Source of the DNA: Pseudocercospora fijiensis CIRAD86
Taxonomy: Eukaryota; Ascomycota; Dothideomycetes; Mycosphaerellales; Mycosphaerellaceae
Direction: 5' to 3'
DNA length: 64,000 nt
Assembly: GCF_000340215.1 (NCBI RefSeq)
Contig: NW_006921534.1
Location: 5,200,169 to 5,264,168 of the forward strand
The translations under genes were made by a program, and so were the position numbers. This document shows positions 55,346 through 64,000 of this stretch, one piece after another. The notes under the pieces were generated by a model, which was not told the origin of the DNA, searched no databases, and worked only from the letters and a program-made list of their open reading frames with translations. The stretch's first letter is position 1. Every line of letters starts with the position of its first letter.

Positions 55346-58300
55346 TTAATATCTCGATCGTGATTCTTCTCTGCTGCGATCATCTCTGGCCCCGAGGCCA
55401 CCTGACATATTGTACGGCATGGCTTCTCTTTCGCCATGTCTTCGCTCGTTCTCACGGATAAAATCTGCTTGATTGGCGCCCGCAGTTGAAGGTGCCTCCA
55501 GCAGTTTGGGTGGTCTGGACTTGAACTCGTCCTCGCTATCGCTATATTCGTACTCGTCTCGCTCGGATCGGTCGCGATTGCGAGTGCTTCGTTTTGCTTT
55601 TCGATCTTCGTCATATCGCTTGTCTGTTGATTGAGCATATTGCGTTAGTGACTACATTATAAAATTGCCTCAACTAATTCGACGTTCACGCGCAGCGGTG
55701 ACGCTTGTTGTGAAAGCCACGCTCTCGAGCCCCCCCACTGCTCTTGATCCAGGCGCGCCTCTTCTAGGCTTGGTTGTGCGTTGGTGTCAATGCGCTCATC
55801 GTGGATGAGGTGTGGTGACTGTCGCTGAGCTTGTGGTGGTTGCGCTTTCAGCTGCAGGTCCGTCGGGGGACTCTTTAGCTGTGATGGCCTTGCGCTCCGA
55901 CCCTGTTGAAGGTGCATTGTTGATGATCTTGCTGCCTTTTGGGCACGATCAGTCCTTGATGCCCCATCCATGCAGGATTGGTCTGGACTGGTTCCGCATA
56001 ATTCTTGTAGGGAGAGAGAACAAATTCCAAAAGAAGACTGGGGTCATTTACCTCTTATTTCTCGCGTCTTGTCAGCGAGCTTTTGAATTTCCTCCTTCGT
56101 CAAGACACGCAGCACGATGACGCAGTCAAGGCGCTCTTCGAAACGTTCATGAGATGCTTCTAGGGCTTCAGGGTTCACCAAGCGGCGATCAATCTTGGTC
56201 CACCGAGCACCTGGCGGTATTCCCTTCTTCGTGGCCTATTTCGATCAGCATGGAAAAGTGGAATGGTTTCCAGCGAAGAACTTACATCTTTGAGCGGTGC
56301 AACACCTTCGCGGATAGCGTCAGGGTGCTCCGGGAACTTCTCGGTTGGCTTCTTCAGGATACCCTTGGGCCTCCTTTCTTCCTCTTCTGCAGTAGGTGGA
56401 TCGACGATGCGCACACGATTCTCGCGCTTGTCGCTCATGCTGTTGTCAATAATCTGCGCGGACTCGTTCGTCATGGGGCCGTCAAGAATGCTTGGCTTCC
56501 TGCGGAGGTCACGGTCGCCGCCTACGACAGTGCTCTCAGATGCTGTGGTACCGGTGACCGTCGATGACAAGTCATCGATGAACGCTCCTGGCATGGTAGG
56601 CATCTGAGCCGGTGGAGCAGCACCGCCGCGACTCTCTCGCTGTTCACGTCGACGCTGCTCCCGCTCGCGCCGGCGACGTTCACGATCAGGATCGGAGTCT
56701 GAGTTCTGAGATGATTCTCCCGTGCGTCCTAATTCGCGCTGAATCTGCTCCATTCGGCGGCGATAATCCTCATCAGGATCGACAGGGAGGGCGGGCATCT
56801 GAGCTGTCGCCTGGCTGTCGTACTGAGTTTCACGCTCGCGTGGAGCAGGGCGTTCTTGATTGCCAGTCGGAGCTTGTCGATCTTGGTAAGGTTCTGGGAC
56901 ATGCTCTGGGGCTCTTTCGACCGGTCGCTCGGAAGCACGGTCAGATCCTCTGTCGTATGAGCGATCTGGCACACGCTCCTCGGTTCGAGGCGGTTGAGGG
57001 CGCTCTTGCTGCCATTCCGGATTTGTGGGTGGTCGGAGGTCCATAGGAGGTGCGCTTCTTGGTGGATCAGGTGGGGCTTCAAACGCAAAGCCCAGGCCTT
57101 TGTCTTGCTTTTCGCGATCACGGTCTTGTTGTCGTTCGTGAGGTGGCTCATCGCTGGCAGGCCTCCGCTCGCGCTCTCGGTCTCGGTCTCGTTCCTGTTC
57201 GCGCTCGCGCTCTTCATCACGGCGACGCTCATGTCGTTCACGTTCACGTTCACGCTCCCTGTCCTTTTCGTCGTCTCGCTCCTTGTCCTTGTCGCGCTTG
57301 TCAGAGACCTTGTTGAGCAGACCTGTGAGACCAAATGCCGCAGCAGCGCCCGCAAGACCTCCTGTGGCTGCCTGAGAGAGTCCAGTCTTGGAGTTGAGAG
57401 CTTCACCGCTTTGGCGAGGACTGTTCTCTTTACGACCATGCTCGCCACGATCAGTGCCTCTGCGTTCATGGTGTCGCTCACGATCGCGGTCCCGCTCTCG
57501 ATCCCTATCACGATCAGACGGTGCTTCCATCTGTCGGGCGCGCTCTCTCTCGCGTTCCCTATCGCGCTCATACTCCCGGTCTCGAGCGCGATCTCGTTCC
57601 CTCTCGTAGTCTCGGTCATAGCCACGATCGTCTCGCCTAGGTTGAGCATCACGCAGCTCTCGCTCACGTTGACGATCACGTTCTTCCGCTTGGATCCTTT
57701 GAGCATATTCGCGATCTCTCTTTTCCTGCTCGAGTCGTTGATAGTCATGTTGATGCAGCTCAGGAGCGGCGTCTCGTCGATGTGGTTCCGAAGGTGGGTA
57801 GCCCGAGTCCCGGTATTGAGGTCGTTCGAAGCTCTCATCACTTCCTCGACCATCGCCTCGTGCAGCTCTGGTCTGGCTTCCTTCACGGTAAGCGCCTGCC
57901 GCAGCAATTCCAGCAACGGCGGCAGCTGCGGGGGCAATTCCAAAGCCTCGTCGTTCCACACTTCTGTCTAGCCTATTGCCGTCACGAGTGATGCTGTGGC
58001 GACGCTCGGTCCGTCTTGGCTCCCGGTCGTATTCATAAGCATCATAAGGCTGATGCACAGTGGTCCTGCGGTCCGAGGAATTGGTTCTTGGCGGCACATA
58101 GTACGAGTCTCTGGGGTCATTGTACTCCGTGTAGGCTCTGCCACGCGTGGGTGATTGCGCAACACGCGGCTGCTCTCTCACGCTACTCGTCCTTCCAAGG
58201 TGGTCGTTTACCCGGTCCCAGCCTCGGGTGCTTGGCGGAGGGCCGGCATCCTTGGCAGGCTGCCGCTGTCCGAAAGTTGGGTCAAGAAGGCTCACAGGAC

Positions 58301-59216
58301 GCTCGCGACTTGTGGCACCTCCACGGTCGACACTGCCTCGTCTTGGTCGGACATCTCTCCATCTTGGTTCGGTGTCGCGATACATGCCTGCAGCGTCTGT
58401 GTACGAATATGCATCCTCGTCGTCAATGCTCTTATCTCGTGGGCGGTTGTGGGTACCGTTCGTATGGTAGCTCCGGCCGACCCTTCCACGGTCCCGCTGC
58501 TGCTCCACTCCTACCGATCTATAGCCACCTCGCTCGACGCTTTCTCTTCGTTTGTGATGTCGATTTCCTCCTGCCTCAACAGGGATATTGACGTCAGCCA
58601 CAAGCTTGGCGCTGCCGTCTCCATCAACGCTGTAGAGTTTCTTGTGGGTGGTCATGGTTGTACGAGGCTCCTGTGACGATACTGGCGTGACATAGTAGTC
58701 CTTCGTGTCGCGTGTGCTGATCTTGGTGGGGCTGGCTGGACGACCAATGTCCTGCTGAATGATTGTCGGTCTGCTCCGAGAGGGCAGCTGAGTTGTACTG
58801 GCAATGGCACTTGCAGCAGAGGCTCGGGAAGTATCGACGAGTGACGAGCGTCGTGGTCTGCCCGAGTAGGAATCGTATTGCAGGACTGGTCGAGGATTCT
58901 GAGGTGGAGGGACATTGATGAATGTCTGGGTGGAGATGGGGATAACACCGCTGGTGCTGGTTCTTGGCGAGGCATAGGAGTTATGTCGCTGGGGGTAGTG
59001 GGAAGAATCGTTCAAGGTGTTGTCGGACAGGCGAGCGGAATTCTGGAGGCGCCTGCCACCTGGCGACAGCGGCCGGTGGTTGTAGGACATGGTGAGTTCG
59101 GCGATCGGCTTGACTCGAGGGACGAGGATCGACGAGGAGCCCAAGGAGATGGAGGAACGCGGGCGCGGTCGTTTGAGGCTGGCGCCGGTATATGAGGAGG
59201 TCTTGGTCTGCTCCAT
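55346..59216 (-). CDS. large Arg/Glu/Asp-rich fungal protein, DUF8035-like C-terminus
   Basis: Three exons (59216-56286, 56235-56052, 55623-55346) with introns of 50 bp and 428 bp give 1130 aa in frame. Start MEQTKTSSYTG at 59216. The protein is disordered: Ser/Pro/Arg-rich N-terminus, then long alternating Arg-Asp-Arg-Glu tracts (about 590-790) and an Ala/Gly segment (about 500). Exon 1 ends KGILKKPTEKFPEHPDAIREGVAPLKD. Exon 2 gives the conserved IPPGARWTKIDRRLVNPEALEA and VIVLRVLTKEEIQ, which I recall as the fungal domain labelled DUF8035. Exon 3 is a charged tail (KRYDEDRKAKRSTRNRDRSE) ending SREESRSRY. RD/RE repeats resemble RNA-processing proteins, but the function is unknown. Confidence 0.78.
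55624..56051 (-). other. unusually long (428-bp) intron
   Basis: Donor GTAAAT at 56051 and acceptor AATCAACAG ending at 55624; joining gives REIR-D-KRYDEDRK in frame. It holds an open frame (55657-55971) that might be an alternative exon. Confidence 0.6.
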
Positions 59217-60600
59217 GGTGTGTGTGGTCAGCACATGTTTCTTTCGCAGGCAGGCGGGCGGGCGGCGGATGGGCGACGCTGTGCAACGTTGGGTTCGCAG
59301 CAGCAGGGTGGCGCGATAGCAGATTGCACTCTCAGGCTCGGTGTGGGCACGGACGAGGAGGGAGTCTGCGACGGCCTCCGCTCGCATTCACGCGGCTCTG
59401 GCAGATGTGCGGTCGGCGTGGTGGCAGCAGACTGCCTCGCCAGCACAGCAGCCGCTCGAGTCTGATTTCGCAGGGACTTCCCTTCGTGCCCAACGTCCAT
59501 TTTGGTTGTAGAGAGTGGAGCTTACCTAGAGTTTCGCGGGCTGGCCGTGCAAGTTGGTCGTTCTGGATCTGGCATTTACCCTGTACACATTTCTGACAGG
59601 GCGTCGACGCGATCGAAGGCACGGAAGCTAAAAGGCAGATATATGGACCAGCCCTGCCCTGGCCTGCCCTGCAGCTGCAGCGGCCTTGCAAGGCTTCGGC
59701 TTCGCTTCGCTTCGCTTCGATGCGCGCGTCGGCGTGGGCGTGCGTGTTCGTATGTATGGGAGATGCAGGTAGGAGTGTGGTATGGATGGATGTCAGGCTC
59801 AGGCTGAGAGAATGGAAGACTCAGGTGCGTGTGACGGTGGGCCTGGGCCTGCGCCTGCGCCTGCGCCTGTGCTGTTGGAGTCGGAGGAGTTGACCCTCCA
59901 CCATGCGCCTCGCTTCAGCAGCTCTACGTAATGGCACGCGATCTGTTCTGCCTGTGTTCTGTGTGTACTTGCACTTCTCCAATCTCCAGGCTGTGCTGTG
60001 GCCAGGCCAGTTCTCTCGACGATGCGATCTGTCCCCCAAATTCCAATGCCGCTGGTCGGTCAACGTGCAGTGCAGTGCAGTGCAGTGCCAGGCCGCAGCG
60101 GAGTCCGCGTCTCACAGCCGAAGAGCCTGCTGATAACGCACGATCATGCACGACGAGCCAAGAGCACAGGATGAAGACTGGGCGCGGCACGGCGCGGCGC
60201 GAGGCGTTGCGGAAGCCCCCCCACCCTTGTCGGATGATGTCAGTTGCGCCCACTACCTGTAGAGTTTGTAGAACATGTAATGCAACGAATGCAACAGTGC
60301 CTCTCTCAGAGTCTCTCTGCAAAAAGCCTGCCTCCCTTGCCTTGCAACCCCATCCGCGGAGCACCCACCACACCTTAACACGTGCCAGTGGTGTAACGTT
60401 AACATCAACAGCAGGCGGGACCGCGGCGGCCGAAATTTGGAATGACGAGGCGCTCCCAGCAAGGCTACGCGCTACGAAGTTGAAGCCCAAAGCACAAAAA
60501 CGAATCCTGGTCTCCTTCCGCACATACCGTATTAGGTACAATTGATCAGCGGGCGGTACTTCGCACAGAAACACCTTCCAGCAATTCTTGTATGTCAGGA
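59217..60600. other. long upstream region with simple repeats
   Basis: No gene recognised. Short tandem repeats occur: CTTCG (59693-59720), GCGCCT (about 59847-59870) and GTGCA (60066-60090). Overlapping ORFs on both strands look like chance frames in GC-rich DNA. Confidence 0.5.
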
Positions 60601-60610
60601 AATTTAGCGT

Positions 60611-62780
60611 ACCACTGTTTGCAACAGTGGTTTACTTCCGGAGGGCGTTATCTACTGACTTAGTATGGTTTGCCTAGTAATCGACGGTGCTTTTCCTATT
60701 CTAGTACCGGGTTAACCTTCTCGGTTATACCTCCGATTCTAACCTTATCTCTATAGCTATTTCTTATATATAGATTAAGCTCTTTCTAATAGTTCAAATA
60801 GCACAATTAGTTTACTATTGTTACTATACCGCCTATATTAACTAAACTAGTGCCGCTATTTAGGCTAGACTATATACTATACGATATTATCGATATCCGA
60901 GAGTAGCTATTTAATATCCCTTCGTATAGATTAACGTTCGAGCCTAAGCGCTTCGAGGTACTAAAAGGCTATATAAGCAATATATATAAGGAGTTAAAGT
61001 CGCTAAGAACGAAGGATAGATTAGAGCAGCGGTCGTACTAGTATTATCGTTATAGGCGCGATTAGTAGCGGAATAGGTTACTAGGAGAGGGCATTCGTAA
61101 GGCTAAATATAATAAAGAGCCGTATAACGCTATAGTAGTCGTTATATCGCATTATCGGAGTAGAGCGACTAATCTATATAAAATTAGTGTCCGCCGCTAT
61201 AGAAGCGACCCTTTAGCGATTAGTAATAACCTATATTGCTACGACCTAAGATATATAGATATTCGGTTAGTAAGTAACGCTCTAAAAGTCCTCCTCGAGG
61301 AATTAATAGAATAGCGCGCTTTTAACGTTGCTAAGGTGCTAGAATTCGTTAAAAGGGGGCTATTAAAGGACGAGTTTAGTAAGATTAGCGGGTAGTATCT
61401 AAAGGCTAGTATTGTAGCGTAGTTAAAGATTAGGCCTAACCTAAGGAAGGCTCGTACTAGTAACCGTAGAAATACGAGTATCTAGCTAGACGACCTTGCT
61501 ATCGCGCTTAAGGGTATTTGTAATAATATAGACGGCAAAGAGCTCTATTTCTAGGTTATATCGAAGATGCTAAAGGGCAAGATAGAGCGTAGTATTGTCT
61601 TTTAGAGCGAGTAGTAACGAGAGTTATTAAATACCGAGGCAGGAGATATAAGTGTTGTTATTAGTAGTAGTAGTAGTATAGAAAGTAGGCGTATAACTAA
61701 GCTTCTAAAGCTTGCGTTCTATAGTTCCTACTACTAACTTTAAAAATTTAAAACATTACTAACTTATATACTATACAGTTGTTCTTGCTAGACGCGACTT
61801 ATAAGACTACCGACCTTAGTTAGAACCTTTTTACTATCTATGTTCGTAATGCGTTAGGTTATTAGCTACTAGCAGGCTACCTATTGCTAGAATCGTAGAA
61901 AGCTAAGCTCGTAGAAGCCGGACTTCGAGCTATTAAGGTATAGTTACTACTATAGAAGCCTATTGCGGCTATAGTCGACGACTCGGCCTTAGAATAGGCG
62001 GCTATTGCCCTCTCGTAGAAGGATAACGAGGTACGAATTTACCTCTGCTAGCAGCACGTTAAAGAGACCTTCCTTCGCTCGTTTCTAGAGGCCTAATTTC
62101 TAGAGATTGTTAAGCGGTTTTACTACTTAATCTACTACGTACGTAGCGCAGGCGACGTTAGTACCGATATAGTATAGATTTAAGAGTAGTTACAAGAGTA
62201 TAAGCCTACAGGATAGCAGGACAAGGTCTAATATATACGCTATAATTAGAATAGCTAAACTTTACGGAAATAGGCAACTTAGGTACGGCTCTATAGCCTA
62301 TTATTGCTACAAATAAGGACTACCTCGCCCTTAGAGGGCTATTACTATACTATTAAGTATAACCGCAATAAGCGCAACCTAGTATTCTATATACTATATA
62401 GTACTATTATCGAGGTTCTTAAGGTCGACGATAGGTAGGCTTATAAGGCATAGCTAGCTAGTTATAGGCTCGGCAAACGCACACAATATTAGTACTATAA
62501 GGGCCTTCTAGGCTTCGAGACACTGTAGCTACTAGCTACTTAGGATTATATTCGAGAACAGGTAGATATTGCTATTAAAATAGAGGCTAAGGCAGTACCT
62601 ATATATAAGGGCATACTACGTAGTTATAACTATATAATACCGGCTCGCTACAACTGCCTCGCCTAGTTTCAAACTCGCCTACCTTGTTACTATATTCTAC
62701 GTAACTACCTGTTTAATAGACTCGAGATTAGCGAGCTATAACAACGTCGATATATCGAGCTGTTTCTAGGCCTAAATGTT
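60611..62780 (+). mobile_element. second MULE family, RIP-degraded, truncated by a gypsy insertion
   Basis: RIP-type sequence begins about 60660. The + strand relic of a transposase shows the MULE core LLDATYKTTDLS (about 61780), IAAIVDDSALE near 61965, CxQHVKETFLRSF near 62050 and C-terminal ARYNCLA near 62650 to FLGLN at 62780, where the gypsy LTR starts. The transposase differs clearly from the MULE at 33337. A perfect hairpin (ACCACTGTT-TGC-AACAGTGGT) at 60611-60631 and GGTTTACTTCC mark the left edge. Confidence 0.8.
61000..62780 (+). pseudogene. MULE transposase relic (second family), broken at its 3' end
   Basis: A degenerate frame with RIP stops: an N-terminal DNA-binding-like part (HYRSRATNLYKISVRRY, about 61155), catalytic block from 61780 and a C-terminal Cys-containing part. 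The last codons before 62780 read FLGLN; the rest of the gene would lie beyond the inserted gypsy element. Confidence 0.78.
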
Positions 62781-63126
62781 TGTTACGGTTACTCGCGACA
62801 GATCGTTAAGTAACTTCTTATTACGTGCAAGCCGAGGCTTCTTTAGAGAGGCTAATATAAGCGGGAGGCAGAGACAGAATAATTAGTATAAAGGTAATTC
62901 TAATTAGTAAGTAGGTAATATAAGTTAAACGCCTCGAGCTATAAGGGCATTCCGGCGTTCCTAAATATAAAGGAGATATCTTGTCTATAGTCGTAAGCGA
63001 CGTAAGCGACGCTATCGCTCTCGACCGCTCCTATCGCTCCTAGTAAGATAGAGCGATAGCTTAGCCTACTAGTCTTAGCGTCGCTCTAAGATTATATAAG
63101 GACTCTAACTAATTAGATCCGTAATA
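62781..63126 (-). repeat. 3' LTR of right gypsy element (346 bp)
   Basis: The reverse complement of the left LTR (4172-4517), same length, with intact terminus TGTTACGG at 62781. Confidence 0.9.
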
Positions 63127-63189
63127 CTATCCCCCTCCTTAAGCGGAATAGTCCCTTATTCCGGGACTTTCTAATTCTAACTTCTTTAT

Positions 63190-63750
63190 TATACTAAAGT
63201 TATCTAAGGATTTGTCTTCTCGCTAGCGTAAGGAAAATATCGTAAATAATATCCTCGCCGACTGCCTCGAAATACCGATCCGCTACTTTTATTACGAATA
63301 GGCCGGTAAACCCTATAAAGTCGATCTTCGTTCCCGTCGCTACTCCGAGTGCGCCCTATACGGCTAGTCCTATAATATATAAGTTACTCGTATAGAGTAT
63401 AAAAAAATCCGGAAGGCGCGCCTAAAGATAGCTAAAGATCTCGAAGCGGCCGAAGAGGAGGAGGACCTCCTTACGCGGAAGCTTTTCGAGTATCGCGTAA
63501 AGGTCCGTCGCTTACGTAAGTCGCTGCGTATAAAGGAGGATTAGGAGATACAAGCTCTTAAGGCAGAGGAAGCCTCTATTTAATAGGCGGAGGAGCTCGA
63601 AAGAGAGCTAGGCTCTTCGCCTATAGAGCCGATAATATTCTCGTTGCCTACTAACGAGCCGTTTCCCCTAGATAGCCGATTATAGATATCGCCTTATAAC
63701 TAGAGTCGTCTAGATAGGACATCCTAGCCTATCTCTAAAATCCCTAGTAG
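63190..63750 (+). pseudogene. antisense Cys-cluster ORF relic of the right gypsy copy
   Basis: The better-preserved copy of the ORF at 3560-4150: VDLRSRRYSECALYG block, VTRIEYKKIRKARLKIAKDLE, acidic stretch, LRKSLRIKED and ELERELGSSPIEP, ending near PFPLDSRL. Direction is opposite to pol of the same element. Confidence 0.55.
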
Positions 63751-63902
63751 GAGTGCCGAGAGTCTAGTGTCCTAAAGGTATATATTTTTAATGTTTCCTA
63801 TCTATTTTATCTTCTAGCTAGTTAGTCTAGTAGTATAATTCTTAGCTATAAAAGACATAGTTGCTAGGTACGCTATTAGAGTCCCCGCTCCTCGAGCTAT
63901 AC

Positions 63903-63978
63903 TGCCCTAGGTCGTTAAGAACTCTAAGGCGCTATAATCGATAGGGTCTAAGAGGTCGTAGGTTTAATTCTTATACTA
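63903..63978 (+). other. tRNA-like segment of the right gypsy copy
   Basis: Same sequence as 3320-3398 in inverse: D-arm-like, anticodon-like hairpin near 63932-63945, B-box-like GGTTTAATTC at 63961-63970, T-rich terminator-like run near 63984-63992. Confidence 0.3.
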
Positions 63979-64000
63979 GTTATTTCTTTTTTGTCCGGTT

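Larger units (their letters stand above)
62781..64000 (-). mobile_element. Ty3/gypsy element, inverted second copy, runs off the window
   Basis: Sequence from the LTR through the antisense ORF and tRNA-like segment matches the left element (3305-4517) in reverse. Matching continues to the last base of the window, so pol must lie beyond. Confidence 0.9.

Noticed and set aside
56729..57961. 410-codon minus-strand ORF
   Set aside because: Alternative frame of the same repeat-rich gene; the overlapping 1130-aa frame has the conserved C-terminal domain and consistent splicing.
56994..57971. 325-codon + strand ORF with hydrophobic, membrane-like translation
   Set aside because: It is the exact antisense of the Arg/Asp/Glu repeat region of the real minus-strand gene; the repeats make the opposite strand open and hydrophobic by composition.

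Overview
The window looks like a filamentous ascomycete (Pezizomycotina) chromosome, plausibly a dothideomycete. Genes carry short GT-AG introns (mostly 48-78 bp), the families are typical of filamentous fungi, and the transposons show repeat-induced point mutation (RIP). In RIP-affected tracts C-to-T and G-to-A changes have turned old Trp and Gln codons into stops, CpG remains, and TpA is greatly enriched. Species is not resolved; all family names come from reading the translations, with no database search.

Layout. 1-4517: tail of a RIP-degraded Ty3/gypsy chromovirus (+ strand) ending in a 346-bp LTR. 5303-23098: an ordinary gene block with a LaeA-like methyltransferase, a small hydrophilic protein, a peroxisomal-type carrier, a vacuolar amino-acid transporter, a dynactin p24-like protein, a coiled-coil protein, V-ATPase subunit a, a Baeyer-Villiger-type monooxygenase and an MFS transporter. 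About 23.83-27.27 kb: a Tc1/mariner-like (DD34E) element carrying a second, convergent ORF. 27668-32126: NPY1 Nudix NADH pyrophosphatase, a hypothetical protein and a two-module F-box-like protein. 33337-36511: a complete MULE with 50-bp perfect terminal inverted repeats and a 9-bp target duplication. 38754-39495: a small multi-exon hypothetical gene rebuilt by splicing. 39786-45059: a complete Ty1/copia element with 120-bp LTRs and a 5-bp target duplication. 45960-59216: a Zn-cluster regulator, the TORC2 subunit SIN1, a PRCC-family protein, a secreted GH105-like hydrolase and a large Arg/Glu/Asp-rich protein. About 60.6-64 kb: a second MULE family, broken by another copy of the gypsy element of the left edge, in inverted orientation.

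Most genes are housekeeping or accessory metabolism and are not an evident cluster. Possible links are VPH1 (vacuolar proton gradient) with the vacuolar amino-acid exporter that would use it, and the peroxisomal carrier with NPY1. SIN1 and PRCC share a 273-bp divergent promoter; the AVT-like gene and the dynactin gene share one of about 390 bp.

The most unusual signals are in the mobile elements: an antisense Cys-cluster ORF and a tRNA-like segment between pol and the 3' LTR of the gypsy element; a two-gene Tc1-like element; a RIP spectrum that appears to spare GpCpA and ApCpA; and element termini that escaped RIP although the interior is saturated.
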